Source: Mallotus nudiflorus
Taxonomy: Eukaryota > Streptophyta > Magnoliopsida > Malpighiales > Euphorbiaceae
Reading direction: 5' to 3'
DNA length: 64,000 bases
Assembly (NCBI GenBank): GCA_947683625.1
Contig: CANTUR010000070.1
Coordinates: 496,001-560,000, forward strand
In this document: positions 33,110 through 47,603 of the stretch, one piece after another
Position numbering within the stretch: the stretch's first letter is position 1
Layout of the letters: every line of letters starts with the position of its first letter
Program-made: the position numbers and the translations under genes
Notes under the pieces: model-generated
The model's input: only the letters and a program-made list of their open reading frames with translations
Database searches by the model: none
What the model was told of the DNA's origin: nothing

Positions 33110-36100
33110 TGTAATATCCCGAATTTTTAAATATTTTTATACTGCATCGGGATATGCAGTGTTAATAATTTTTGTATATATATTTATGATATTTTATGAG
33201 TTTGTTGTTTGTTTAAAGCTAATTTTAATTATTTTATATTATTTTAAGTACTTTACGTAAAATTTTTCCGGAAATTATATTTTCGGGGAAATTGACACGT
33301 AAATAAATTAATACTATTTATTTTGACTAGTTTTATGAATTTGCATGAACTCATATATAATTTTAAAGTGCTAAAATAAAATGTATATATGTGTATTTAT
33401 TTAAATTAATTAGAGCTTAATTAATTTCCTTAATTTTATTATTTAATTTTTGTATTAATTAATTTTAAGTTTATAAATTATTAAACATATTAAAATATGT
33501 GTGTGGTGTATATTTAATGTGTGTGAAATTTTATATTATTATAATATATAGTGTAAATATATATATATATACATATATACATAAATTTTTATCAAAAAAC
33601 CAAAACTTTCATTTATTTACAGTTTTGCCCCTCCTTCATCTTCTTCCTTCCAAAACGTTTTCTTCCATTTCCAGCCACTTTCAAGCTGGTTTTCTTCCTG
33701 TTAATATGCCTCTCAGCCTTCCTCTTCCACCTCCAACCATTTCCACCACCTAAAACACTCTTTTCCGGTGAGTTTTGGCCGGATTTTCTTCAAAGAGCCA
33801 AAAATCAACTTAACTCCGACCAAGCACTTTCCGGCCACCAAATTTGATGCTTTCAGTCTCTATCTTCTCCTTGAGCTCTGGTGAGTGTGATTCCAAGCTT
33901 TGTTTCACTTGATTTGGTCTAGAATTGCTTAGGTTTCAATTTCTTCAAATCAGCCATTTTGGGTTTCGAATTTTTTTTAGCTTCAATTTGATTGATTCAT
34001 GAAAACTTCCTTCACAAACTTTGTTACTGGAAGCTTAATCTACATGCTGTAATTTTTTTAGAATTTTTGGAATTTATTTTAATTTTTGTGAATTTTTGAT
34101 TATTTTATTATTATTTTCTAATTTTCGAAAATTAATTAATTAAATTATGAAATTGTGTTTTATGGTTATTATAGGAGTTGAAATTAATTATAGAAATTTA
34201 TTTGTAATTTTTGTGAATTTTTATGTATTTATTTGGAATTTATTAAGTTTAGGTGATTTTGAAAAATAGGGTTAATTATGTGTTTAATTGAAATAAATTG
34301 GTAAATTGAGTATATTTATTGATATTATTGAATTATATGTTGAGAAATTAATTTTTGAGTAATTATATAATTTTTGGTGAATTTTTGAACATTTATAGTG
34401 AATATATATATATAGGGGTATTTTGGTAATTTTACACTAAATTGGTTAAAAATGTAATTAAATTGGTTTTAATAGCTATTTAGGGCATAAAAATGATTTC
34501 TGCAAATTTTTAGTATTTTTAACTAATTAAAACTATTTTTTTGTAAATTATTTTCAAATTATATATAATATACTATTTTTCTAAATAAATGGGTTTTTAT
34601 TGATTTTTAGTATGTTTTAGGGTTAATTACGTAATTTGGATTTATAAAATGTATTTTTATTATATAAGGGCATTTTCGGTATTTTATAAATATTCTATGA
34701 ATTGTGAACCTCGGTCGGTGAATTGTAGTTTGGAGTCCGACCGAGGGATTTTGATTGTAATCCTGTGTTTATTCCAAAGTGTATTTCTTTGCAGGACCGG
34801 CTCTACTCTTTGAGTAGAGAGATGTCCGTTTTACAGGGGAGGTTCTGCCGGATTTTCGGTAGAATTCTCGTAAAACGTGATGTCCGGTCAAATTCCTATT
34901 CTAAAGCTGTGTCTAAAATTCTAGATCGAGTCTTTAGAATTTTTGTTAAATTTATTCTGATTTCATGTTGTCATTTATTTGTCTAGCTGCGCCGAGACCG
35001 AGACCTAACGGATCAGGCCCGCCGAGTTTGTCTCGTGGAGCGCTAACATGTGAGTTATTATACTGTATATATATGCACTGCATATAGGGTGCATTATTTA
35101 GAATTTTTCATTTTCATTGTATGTTTTAAAAAAATGATTTAAATTATAATATTTTTGGTATATCTAGGGTTGCATTCTTATATATATGCATATTAAATAA
35201 TTATGCATGTTAGTTTGATATATGCACATTAAACAATTAGGTTTAGGTTTAATACATTTGAGTAATATACACATGTTTTAAAATGTACACTTAGACATAA
35301 TTATTTTATTAAATGATTAGTATACTTTAGGTATAGTTTCAGTAGATTTTAGGTTTATTCTTAAATAATTGCATGTTAAAGTATAAACCTACACTTAAAG
35401 TATTTTTAAGTTTATTTTTGGTATATTTTTTATTTATTTCCGAATAAATAAATGTTTTATTATTAAATTAAACCTAACACATTAGTGGTATATTTAGGGT
35501 TTATTTTTGATATATGCATGCTAGATAATTAGGTTTATTTTTAGTATATTTGTGAATATATGTTAAACACAAACATGTATTTAAATGAATATTTATACAT
35601 AAATGGTTTATTAAATGATTTGAGTACTTAGGGTATATCTTTTGCATATTTAAGTATATTTTTAAGATAATGCATGTTATATTATTGTTACTCATTTAAA
35701 TTGTTTTTAACTATATTAATGATTTATCTTTAGTTTATTTCATATTTTATTTGACTATATATATATATATATACTTGAAATATACTGGGTATATTTTAGG
35801 TATATTTTTGGTATATATATATATGGTTGGTTTTACTATTATGAATATGGTTCTACATTAATTATTTTTTCGAATGAATGATTTATTCGAAGTGAAGGAT
35901 ATCAATAGAACGTGCTTCCTAGTGGGCAGCACTAGGACCGTGTACGTACCGGTACGGTAGATAAGGATTGAGTGAAAGTTAAAATTGGGTGATTATAATT
36001 GATTTAATTGATTTGACTAAGATTAATGGTATGTTAGATAGTGTGATTGCTGGAGCTCGGTTGACTAAGTGTCTCGGGGCCAATCACACTGACAGTCAGA

Positions 36101-36988
36101 CTGCTGGAGCTCGGTTGACTTAGTGTCTCGGGGTCAGTCTACTGTCCATAAGTGAATTGAATGATCTATTCGGTTGATTGAGATGTGAGGTGATGGATAG
36201 TGTGATTGCTGGAGCTCGGTTGACCAAGTGTCTCGGGGCCAATCACACTGACAGCCAGACTGCTGGAGCTCGGTCGACTTAGTGTCTCGGGGCCAGTCTG
36301 CTGTCCAAATTGGAATAAGTGTTCTATTTGGAATCAAGTGAGCCTGTATGGCTAGAGTGATGATGGGATTGTTTGAGGTTGTTATTATTTAGGGTTCTAT
36401 GGATCCTTCATGAATTAAAACAAACGTTTTCTACATTTAGTATATTTATAAAAGCAAAGTTTGGCATTCGTGTGAAATGTGTGTATATACATATATATAT
36501 ATATATATATATAAGAATGCCTGATTGTTATGGTTTAGTTTGCATGTATATATAGTATAATAATTCACTCAGTGAGGTCTGACCCCCCTCAATTATTTTT
36601 TTTCAGGAGATTCCATATCGCCAGACCTTAGTTGTAGAGTTCCTCGCCGGTGTTCTTCAGTCCCGGTTGTTTTATACAAATGTATATTCTAAACTTTGAA
36701 TTGTATTCTAGAAACTGCAGTAGTAGTGTCACTATATTGGAAGTGTATTATTTTGTTTGGATATTAAATACTCTGAGAATTTGTATTTGAACATTGTACG
36801 AATATGTATTCATTTATAAAAGGATTTGGAGTATTTATTTTATATATTGATTCAGAAAAATTTTAATTTGGTCGTACTTTTATATAATTATTGTATGATT
36901 TTATTTTCTAAGGCTTGCTACGGGTTTCGGATTCGAAAGAATTCCCGTTCCCTAGCGCCGGTCATGACTCCTAGTTTGGGTCGTGACA
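33110..36988 (+). repeat. Array II LTR 2 (3879 bp)
   Basis: TG at 33110 follows the polypurine tract of internal 1 and CA at 36987-36988 precedes the primer binding site of internal 2. It is nearly identical to LTR 1; the 2-bp length gain lies in the TA repeat near 35755-35772. Confidence 0.95.
36040..36303 (+). repeat. Four stem modules, array II LTR 2
   Basis: Same four modules as in LTR 1 at +7247 bp. First module 36043-36087. Confidence 0.9.
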
Positions 36989-36992
36989 AAGT

Positions 36993-37004
36993 TGGTATCA
37001 GAGC
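36993..37004 (+). other. Primer binding site, array II internal 2
   Basis: TGGTATCAGAGC at the same distance from the LTR end as in internal 1. Confidence 0.93.
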
Positions 37005-39070
37005 TGAGTTCTGTGTCAGGGCTTAGTTGTTTGAGTTGTGGCCCTAGTTTTCGAAGTTGTGTTTTCTGTTAAACTACTGCAGTGAATTAGGTTCGGTCAT
37101 GTCTTTGAAAAGTCTTCCTTGCATTAGGAATTCCGCGTAACCGTTAGGGTGTCTGTTGATGTTTGTGATTATTTGAATTATTTATTTATTTTTGCTCCTT
37201 GTTGATTACCTTGAGCGTGAATCGCTCCATCGATCGATGAGATCGATGATAGTTGATCTTCTGAGCACGAGGTTCTACCCCCTATGCATCCTGTTAGGTG
37301 TAGGGGTAGAGATGGATTTAGAAGGCTTGATGATCACTGTTGATAATAGGAATAACTGAATGCGGAGCTGGTGGCTTAGCATTGCAATGATGTTACTTCT
37401 GCAATAAGAGTTTTGCAGGATGCGGTGCTGATACCTTCGATCGTTCAGCAGATGTAATTTCTTTTTCAACCGAGAACTTGAGACATATCAATTCTGCGTA
37501 TATGCTATATTCTGAATTCTGTTGATTTCTATATCTTTTCAGCGCAGTGAATGTGAATTATTTCTTCTCCAGAGACAATATTGATAATTAGTCTTTTCAA
37601 GTTCAAGTTGTGGTTATAGTTCCAGCCCTACTACACCTATCTAGTATAGGGGTAGGTTAGAGGTAACTATAACTCAAGGGTTAAGGTAGTCATTGTAAGT
37701 AGTACAAGCATTCCTTTTGGACTTGAACGTGCAATAATTGTGGCCAGGATAGCCGAGATTAATAGAAGCTTGATAACATTTAATCAAGTTTGACAGTTGT
37801 TTGAATATGCTTTGATGGGGGAATTGGAAAATGTCTAATGAAGACGAAGCACTCTTGTACTCTTTATGGCAAGCTGTCAGTTCTGACTGCAACACATAAT
37901 TTGAGTTAAAGGGGGATTTATAAGATACTTCCATCCACCTTTAAGGAAGGATAATTACTTGTATCAGCTATTGCATAGAGTAAGGGAATAGCAATCAGTT
38001 GAGAAGATTACCTGTAAACTCTTCAATCTGATATGTCATGCTGAAGACGTAATACAGTATAAAAGGAGACTGGTGGAATTATATGTTACAGGATTAAGCG
38101 TAATATATTGGCATCTAAACATAGAATTAGGACTCAGAGAGTTATTATGAATTCAGTCTTTTGGGTGTAATTAATCTTGATGAGATGTGAAAGGGTTGTC
38201 AAGAATATCTGGCTCTAGTTGAGTATACTTCAGTGGAGAAGTTATCTCTCCCAAATGTTTTAATTGCCTGTGAGTTACCAGGTTTACCAATTTACAGAGA
38301 TTGAATTCTGTATCGATATGGTTCCTGATATAACTCTTATTTCAACGTAGCCCTACAAAATGACTTTTGCAGAGCTGTAGGAGCAATTATGAAAGCTGTA
38401 TGACCAAGGTTTTGTCAGACCTTATATTTCTCTTCGGGGTGCATTAGTCCTATTGTAAGGAAGAAGGATGGTACCTTGAAACTATGCATTGACTGTAGAG
38501 AGATGAATAGGGTAACAGTGAAGGACAAGTATCCTCTTTTGAGGATAGATGACCTGTCTAATCAGCTAAAGAGTGCACAGTTCTTTTCAAAAATTAATTT
38601 GAAGTTGGGTTATCATTAGTTGTGGATCAGTTTGTAGTAGTCTTCATTAATGATATACTAATGTATTCGAAGTGAATGAAAGGGCACATATCACTTGAGG
38701 ACTATACTACAGACACTAAGAGAATGTCAGCTTTATGTTGAATTCAAGAAGTGTGATCATTGGGTGGAGAGTGTTGTTTTTCTTAGAATTGTGGCGTTTA
38801 AGGATAGAATTCGAATTGATCCACAAAAGATCAATATAACATCTGAGTGGCCCAGACTGACTGAATCCATTGAGATCTGTAATTTTCTGGGTTTAATTGG
38901 GTATCATAGGAAATCTGAATAGAATTCTCTAGAATTACAGCTCCTATGACCCTCATAACTCAGAAAAATGGGAAGATTGTGTGAACAGATGTTTGTTAGA
39001 ACAGCTTCCAAGTACTGAAGAAGACTGATTGATCTGAGGGTAACGTGAAGTTTAGAGGATAAGACCTGAT

Positions 39071-39219
39071 ATCATTACAGCATTTCATTATATCATCATA
39101 GCATCTCATTACAGCATTTCATCACGACATTTCATTCTAGCATTTCATCATAACATTTCATTAGATCATCTCATGATGACATTCATCATAGCATGTCATC
39201 ATGGCATATCACCATAGAA
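39071..39219 (+). repeat. 13-bp minisatellite, internal 2
   Basis: Same copy number and variants as internal 1. Confidence 0.85.
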
Positions 39220-40356
39220 TGATCTGCTGATAGGAGATGCCCAAGTTAATGATACAGGGTTGATGTTGTAATCTGAGAACGGGATTCTATATAAGCTGTG
39301 GAAGTGAACTTGCAGTGTACATCCAAATGGTTACCAAGAATTATCACAATATTCAGGATCAATACTAGTGGGTTGGATTATAGAAGGATGTGACTGATTG
39401 TATTTCTAAGTGTCAAAATTGCCAGTCGGTGAAAGCTGAATATCAGAAGTCTTCTGGGAAGTTTTGATCTCTTTTGAATTTGGGTGGAAATAAGAGAGAA
39501 TTGTGATAATTTTTGTGGTTGGTTACCTCGTTCGAAGGGTGAATATGATTCCGTTGGAATGATTATAGACAAATTGACTAAGTCAGCTAATTTTTGGCTA
39601 GTGGAAGCCACTTATTCAGTAGTTAAGTGGGCTAAGCTGCATATGAAGCATATTGTGTGCCTACATGGACTGCCTGTGTCCATTGTATATGGTAAAGGTA
39701 CAGTGTTTACCTTTCGATTTTGGCAGAGATTATGGAGAGTAATAGACACCTGATTGGATTTCAATACTGCTTTTCATCCTCAAACAGATGACAGTCTGAG
39801 AGGACGATCCAAACACTAAACAGTATGTTGAAGATGTGTGTTTTGGATCTAGAAGGTAGCTAGGTTGATTATATGCTACTTATAGAATTCGCTTATAATA
39901 ACAGCTACCATAGCAGTATTGGAATGACACCACCTGAAGCTTTCATGGAAAGAAGTCTTAATTAGATATGAGATGGTTCAGAATACAGTGAAGAAGTTGT
40001 TGTGATCAGAAGAGCGATATGGATCCTAGATGCAAAGATATGGAGTTTTAGATCGAAGACTGTAATTCTGAAGATGTCTCCGAAAAGTGGTGTGATGAGA
40101 CGCGTTGAACAATATAGAACTGAATGAAGACCTGAAGTTTGAGAAGGAATCAGTTGTAATTGTAAATTATCAAGCTCGATAGTTATGTTCGAATTAGATT
40201 CAGATGATCAAGGTTCCGTGACGTGGCAACAAAGTGAAAGAGCTTACGTAAAAGACTGAAGTTGAGATACGAGCTTCTTACCCGTATCTCTTTCTTTCTT
40301 GATCTTGTAATTTTCTTTTTGGAATTCGGGGACGAATTCTTGTAAGGGGGGAAGAT

Positions 40357-43300
40357 TGTAATATCCCGAATTTTTAAATATTTTTATACTGCATCGGGAT
40401 ATGCAGTGTTAATAATTTTTGTATATATATTTATGATATTTTATGAGTTTGTTGTTTGTTTAAAGCTAATTTTAATTATTTTATATTATTTTAAGTACTT
40501 TACGTAAAATTTTTCCGGAAATTATATTTTCGGGGAAATTGACACGTAAATAAATTAATACTATTTATTTTGACTAGTTTTATGAATTTGCATGAACTCA
40601 TATATAATTTTAAAGTGCTAAAATAAAATGTATATATGTGTATTTATTTAAATTAATTAGAGCTTAATTAATTTCCTTAATTTTATTATTTAATTTTTGT
40701 ATTAATTAATTTTAAGTTTATAAATTATTAAACATATTAAAATATGTGTGTGGTGTATATTTAATGTGTGTGAAATTTTATATTATTATAATATATAGTG
40801 TAAATATATATATATATACATATATACATAAATTTTTATCAAAAAACCAAAACTTTCATTTATTTACAGTTTTGCCCCTCCTTCATCTTCTTCCTTCCAA
40901 AACGTTTTCTTCCATTTCCAGCCACTTTCAAGCTGGTTTTCTTCCTGTTAATATGCCTCTCAGCCTTCCTCTTCCACCTCCAACCATTTCCACCACCTAA
41001 AACACTCTTTTCCGGTGAGTTTTGGCCGGATTTTCTTCAAAGAGCCAAAAATCAACTTAACTCCGACCAAGCACTTTCCGGCCACCAAATTTGATGCTTT
41101 CAGTCTCTATCTTCTCCTTGAGCTCTGGTGAGTGTGATTCCAAGCTTTGTTTCACTTGATTTGGTCTAGAATTGCTTAGGTTTCAATTTCTTCAAATCAG
41201 CCATTTTGGGTTTCGAATTTTTTTTAGCTTCAATTTGATTGATTCATGAAAACTTCCTTCACAAACTTTGTTACTGGAAGCTTAATCTACATGCTGTAAT
41301 TTTTTTAGAATTTTTGGAATTTATTTTAATTTTTGTGAATTTTTGATTATTTTATTATTATTTTCTAATTTTCGAAAATTAATTAATTAAATTATGAAAT
41401 TGTGTTTTATGGTTATTATAGGAGTTGAAATTAATTATAGAAATTTATTTGTAATTTTTGTGAATTTTTATGTATTTATTTGGAATTTATTAAGTTTAGG
41501 TGATTTTGAAAAATAGGGTTAATTATGTGTTTAATTGAAATAAATTGGTAAATTGAGTATATTTATTGATATTATTGAATTATATGTTGAGAAATTAATT
41601 TTTGAGTAATTATATAATTTTTGGTGAATTTTTGAACATTTATAGTGAATATATATATATAGGGGTATTTTGGTAATTTTACACTAAATTGGTTAAAAAT
41701 GTAATTAAATTGGTTTTAATAGCTATTTAGGGCATAAAAATGATTTCTGCAAATTTTTAGTATTTTTAACTAATTAAAACTATTTTTTTGTAAATTATTT
41801 TCAAATTATATATAATATACTATTTTTCTAAATAAATGGGTTTTTATTGATTTTTAGTATGTTTTAGGGTTAATTACGTAATTTGGATTTATAAAATGTA
41901 TTTTTATTATATAAGGGCATTTTCGGTATTTTATAAATATTCTATGAATTGTGAACCTCGGTCGGTGAATTGTAGTTTGGAGTCCGACCGAGGGATTTTG
42001 ATTGTAATCCTGTGTTTATTCCAAAGTGTATTTCTTTGCAGGACCGGCTCTACTCTTTGAGTAGAGAGATGTCCGTTTTACAGGGGAGGTTCTGCCGGAT
42101 TTTCGGTAGAATTCTCGTAAAACGTGATGTCCGGTCAAATTCCTATTCTAAAGCTGTGTCTAAAATTCTAGATCGAGTCTTTAGAATTTTTGTTAAATTT
42201 ATTCTGATTTCATGTTGTCATTTATTTGTCTAGCTGCGCCGAGACCGAGACCTAACGGATCAGGCCCGCCGAGTTTGTCTCGTGGAGCGCTAACATGTGA
42301 GTTATTATACTGTATATATATGCACTGCATATAGGGTGCATTATTTAGAATTTTTCATTTTCATTGTATGTTTTAAAAAAATGATTTAAATTATAATATT
42401 TTTGGTATATCTAGGGTTGCATTCTTATATATATGCATATTAAATAATTATGCATGTTAGTTTGATATATGCACATTAAACAATTAGGTTTAGGTTTAAT
42501 ACATTTGAGTAATATACACATGTTTTAAAATGTACACTTAGACATAATTATTTTATTAAATGATTAGTATACTTTAGGTATAGTTTCAGTAGATTTTAGG
42601 TTTATTCTTAAATAATTGCATGTTAAAGTATAAACCTACACTTAAAGTATTTTTAAGTTTATTTTTGGTATATTTTTTATTTATTTCCGAATAAATAAAT
42701 GTTTTATTATTAAATTAAACCTAACACATTAGTGGTATATTTAGGGTTTATTTTTGATATATGCATGCTAGATAATTAGGTTTATTTTTAGTATATTTGT
42801 GAATATATGTTAAACACAAACATGTATTTAAATGAATATTTATACATAAATGGTTTATTAAATGATTTGAGTACTTAGGGTATATCTTTTGCATATTTAA
42901 GTATATTTTTAAGATAATGCATGTTATATTATTGTTACTCATTTAAATTGTTTTTAACTATATTAATGATTTATCTTTAGTTTATTTCATATTTTATTTG
43001 ACTATATATATATATATATACTTGAAATATACTGGGTATATTTTAGGTATATTTTTGGTATATATATATATGGTTGGTTTTACTATTATGAATATGGTTC
43101 TACATTAATTATTTTTTCGAATGAATGATTTATTCGAAGTGAAGGATATCAATAGAACGTGCTTCCTAGTGGGCAGCACTAGGACCGTGTACGTACCGGT
43201 ACGGTAGATAAGGATTGAGTGAAAGTTAAAATTGGGTGATTATAATTGATTTAATTGATTTGACTAAGATTAATGGTATGTTAGATAGTGTGATTGCTGG

Positions 43301-44235
43301 AGCTCGGTTGACTAAGTGTCTCGGGGCCAATCACACTGACAGTCAGACTGCTGGAGCTCGGTTGACTTAGTGTCTCGGGGTCAGTCTACTGTCCATAAGT
43401 GAATTGAATGATCTATTCGGTTGATTGAGATGTGAGGTGATGGATAGTGTGATTGCTGGAGCTCGGTTGACCAAGTGTCTCGGGGCCAATCACACTGACA
43501 GCCAGACTGCTGGAGCTCGGTCGACTTAGTGTCTCGGGGCCAGTCTGCTGTCCAAATTGGAATAAGTGTTCTATTTGGAATCAAGTGAGCCTGTATGGCT
43601 AGAGTGATGATGGGATTGTTTGAGGTTGTTATTATTTAGGGTTCTATGGATCCTTCATGAATTAAAACAAACGTTTTCTACATTTAGTATATTTATAAAA
43701 GCAAAGTTTGGCATTCGTGTGAAATGTGTGTATATACATATATATATATATATATATATAAGAATGCCTGATTGTTATGGTTTAGTTTGCATGTATATAT
43801 AGTATAATAATTCACTCAGTGAGGTCTGACCCCCCTCAATTATTTTTTTTCAGGAGATTCCATATCGCCAGACCTTAGTTGTAGAGTTCCTCGCCGGTGT
43901 TCTTCAGTCCCGGTTGTTTTATACAAATGTATATTCTAAACTTTGAATTGTATTCTAGAAACTGCAGTAGTAGTGTCACTATATTGGAAGTGTATTATTT
44001 TGTTTGGATATTAAATACTCTGAGAATTTGTATTTGAACATTGTACGAATATGTATTCATTTATAAAAGGATTTGGAGTATTTATTTTATATATTGATTC
44101 AGAAAAATTTTAATTTGGTCGTACTTTTATATAATTATTGTATGATTTTATTTTCTAAGGCTTGCTACGGGTTTCGGATTCGAAAGAATTCCCGTTCCCT
44201 AGCGCCGGTCATGACTCCTAGTTTGGGTCGTGACA
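40357..44235 (+). repeat. Array II LTR 3 (3879 bp)
   Basis: This LTR is bounded by the polypurine tract of internal 2 and the primer binding site of internal 3. By eye I see no difference from LTR 2. Confidence 0.95.
43287..43550 (+). repeat. Four stem modules, array II LTR 3
   Basis: Same four modules as in LTR 1 at +14494 bp. Confidence 0.9.
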
Positions 44236-44239
44236 AAGT

Positions 44240-44251
44240 TGGTATCAGAGC
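44240..44251 (+). other. Primer binding site, array II internal 3
   Basis: TGGTATCAGAGC at the same distance from the LTR end as in internal 1. Confidence 0.93.
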
Positions 44252-46317
44252 TGAGTTCTGTGTCAGGGCTTAGTTGTTTGAGTTGTGGCCCTAGTTTTCG
44301 AAGTTGTGTTTTCTGTTAAACTACTGCAGTGAATTAGGTTCGGTCATGTCTTTGAAAAGTCTTCCTTGCATTAGGAATTCCGCGTAACCGTTAGGGTGTC
44401 TGTTGATGTTTGTGATTATTTGAATTATTTATTTATTTTTGCTCCTTGTTGATTACCTTGAGCGTGAATCGCTCCATCGATCGATGAGATCGATGATAGT
44501 TGATCTTCTGAGCACGAGGTTCTACCCCCTATGCATCCTGTTAGGTGTAGGGGTAGAGATGGATTTAGAAGGCTTGATGATCACTGTTGATAATAGGAAT
44601 AACTGAATGCGGAGCTGGTGGCTTAGCATTGCAATGATGTTACTTCTGCAATAAGAGTTTTGCAGGATGCGGTGCTGATACCTTCGATCGTTCAGCAGAT
44701 GTAATTTCTTTTTCAACCGAGAACTTGAGACATATCAATTCTGCGTATATGCTATATTCTGAATTCTGTTGATTTCTATATCTTTTCAGCGCAGTGAATG
44801 TGAATTATTTCTTCTCCAGAGACAATATTGATAATTAGTCTTTTCAAGTTCAAGTTGTGGTTATAGTTCCAGCCCTACTACACCTATCTAGTATAGGGGT
44901 AGGTTAGAGGTAACTATAACTCAAGGGTTAAGGTAGTCATTGTAAGTAGTACAAGCATTCCTTTTGGACTTGAACGTGCAATAATTGTGGCCAGGATAGC
45001 CGAGATTAATAGAAGCTTGATAACATTTAATCAAGTTTGACAGTTGTTTGAATATGCTTTGATGGGGGAATTGGAAAATGTCTAATGAAGACGAAGCACT
45101 CTTGTACTCTTTATGGCAAGCTGTCAGTTCTGACTGCAACACATAATTTGAGTTAAAGGGGGATTTATAAGATACTTCCATCCACCTTTAAGGAAGGATA
45201 ATTACTTGTATCAGCTATTGCATAGAGTAAGGGAATAGCAATCAGTTGAGAAGATTACCTGTAAACTCTTCAATCTGATATGTCATGCTGAAGACGTAAT
45301 ACAGTATAAAAGGAGACTGGTGGAATTATATGTTACAGGATTAAGCGTAATATATTGGCATCTAAACATAGAATTAGGACTCAGAGAGTTATTATGAATT
45401 CAGTCTTTTGGGTGTAATTAATCTTGATGAGATGTGAAAGGGTTGTCAAGAATATCTGGCTCTAGTTGAGTATACTTCAGTGGAGAAGTTATCTCTCCCA
45501 AATGTTTTAATTGCCTGTGAGTTACCAGGTTTACCAATTTACAGAGATTGAATTCTGTATCGATATGGTTCCTGATATAACTCTTATTTCAACGTAGCCC
45601 TACAAAATGACTTTTGCAGAGCTGTAGGAGCAATTATGAAAGCTGTATGACCAAGGTTTTGTCAGACCTTATATTTCTCTTCGGGGTGCATTAGTCCTAT
45701 TGTAAGGAAGAAGGATGGTACCTTGAAACTATGCATTGACTGTAGAGAGATGAATAGGGTAACAGTGAAGGACAAGTATCCTCTTTTGAGGATAGATGAC
45801 CTGTCTAATCAGCTAAAGAGTGCACAGTTCTTTTCAAAAATTAATTTGAAGTTGGGTTATCATTAGTTGTGGATCAGTTTGTAGTAGTCTTCATTAATGA
45901 TATACTAATGTATTCGAAGTGAATGAAAGGGCACATATCACTTGAGGACTATACTACAGACACTAAGAGAATGTCAGCTTTATGTTGAATTCAAGAAGTG
46001 TGATCATTGGGTGGAGAGTGTTGTTTTTCTTAGAATTGTGGCGTTTAAGGATAGAATTCGAATTGATCCACAAAAGATCAATATAACATCTGAGTGGCCC
46101 AGACTGACTGAATCCATTGAGATCTGTAATTTTCTGGGTTTAATTGGGTATCATAGGAAATCTGAATAGAATTCTCTAGAATTACAGCTCCTATGACCCT
46201 CATAACTCAGAAAAATGGGAAGATTGTGTGAACAGATGTTTGTTAGAACAGCTTCCAAGTACTGAAGAAGACTGATTGATCTGAGGGTAACGTGAAGTTT
46301 AGAGGATAAGACCTGAT

Positions 46318-46466
46318 ATCATTACAGCATTTCATTATATCATCATAGCATCTCATTACAGCATTTCATCACGACATTTCATTCTAGCATTTCATCATAA
46401 CATTTCATTAGATCATCTCATGATGACATTCATCATAGCATGTCATCATGGCATATCACCATAGAA
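46318..46466 (+). repeat. 13-bp minisatellite, internal 3
   Basis: Same copy number and variants as internal 1. Confidence 0.85.
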
Positions 46467-47603
46467 TGATCTGCTGATAGGAGATGCCCAAGTTAATGAT
46501 ACAGGGTTGATGTTGTAATCTGAGAACGGGATTCTATATAAGCTGTGGAAGTGAACTTGCAGTGTACATCCAAATGGTTACCAAGAATTATCACAATATT
46601 CAGGATCAATACTAGTGGGTTGGATTATAGAAGGATGTGACTGATTGTATTTCTAAGTGTCAAAATTGCCAGTCGGTGAAAGCTGAATATCAGAAGTCTT
46701 CTGGGAAGTTTTGATCTCTTTTGAATTTGGGTGGAAATAAGAGAGAATTGTGATAATTTTTGTGGTTGGTTACCTCGTTCGAAGGGTGAATATGATTCCG
46801 TTGGAATGATTATAGACAAATTGACTAAGTCAGCTAATTTTTGGCTAGTGGAAGCCACTTATTCAGTAGTTAAGTGGGCTAAGCTGCATATGAAGCATAT
46901 TGTGTGCCTACATGGACTGCCTGTGTCCATTGTATATGGTAAAGGTACAGTGTTTACCTTTCGATTTTGGCAGAGATTATGGAGAGTAATAGACACCTGA
47001 TTGGATTTCAATACTGCTTTTCATCCTCAAACAGATGACAGTCTGAGAGGACGATCCAAACACTAAACAGTATGTTGAAGATGTGTGTTTTGGATCTAGA
47101 AGGTAGCTAGGTTGATTATATGCTACTTATAGAATTCGCTTATAATAACAGCTACCATAGCAGTATTGGAATGACACCACCTGAAGCTTTCATGGAAAGA
47201 AGTCTTAATTAGATATGAGATGGTTCAGAATACAGTGAAGAAGTTGTTGTGATCAGAAGAGCGATATGGATCCTAGATGCAAAGATATGGAGTTTTAGAT
47301 CGAAGACTGTAATTCTGAAGATGTCTCCGAAAAGTGGTGTGATGAGACGCGTTGAACAATATAGAACTGAATGAAGACCTGAAGTTTGAGAAGGAATCAG
47401 TTGTAATTGTAAATTATCAAGCTCGATAGTTATGTTCGAATTAGATTCAGATGATCAAGGTTCCGTGACGTGGCAACAAAGTGAAAGAGCTTACGTAAAA
47501 GACTGAAGTTGAGATACGAGCTTCTTACCCGTATCTCTTTCTTTCTTGATCTTGTAATTTTCTTTTTGGAATTCGGGGACGAATTCTTGTAAGGGGGGAA
47601 GAT

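Larger units (their letters stand above)
36989..40356 (+). pseudogene. Degenerate gag-pol, array II internal 2
   Basis: It has the same 3368-bp length, domain remnants and stops as internal 1. It differs at one place I noticed (C near 37363 where internal 1 has T near 30116). RT remnant about 38450-38560, minisatellite 39071-39219, integrase core remnant 39484-39777. Confidence 0.9.
44236..47603 (+). pseudogene. Degenerate gag-pol, array II internal 3
   Basis: By eye it is indistinguishable from internal 2. RT remnant about 45697-45807, minisatellite 46318-46466, integrase core remnant 46731-47024. Identity with internal 2 including every stop means the copies arose after the gene had decayed. 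Confidence 0.9.
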
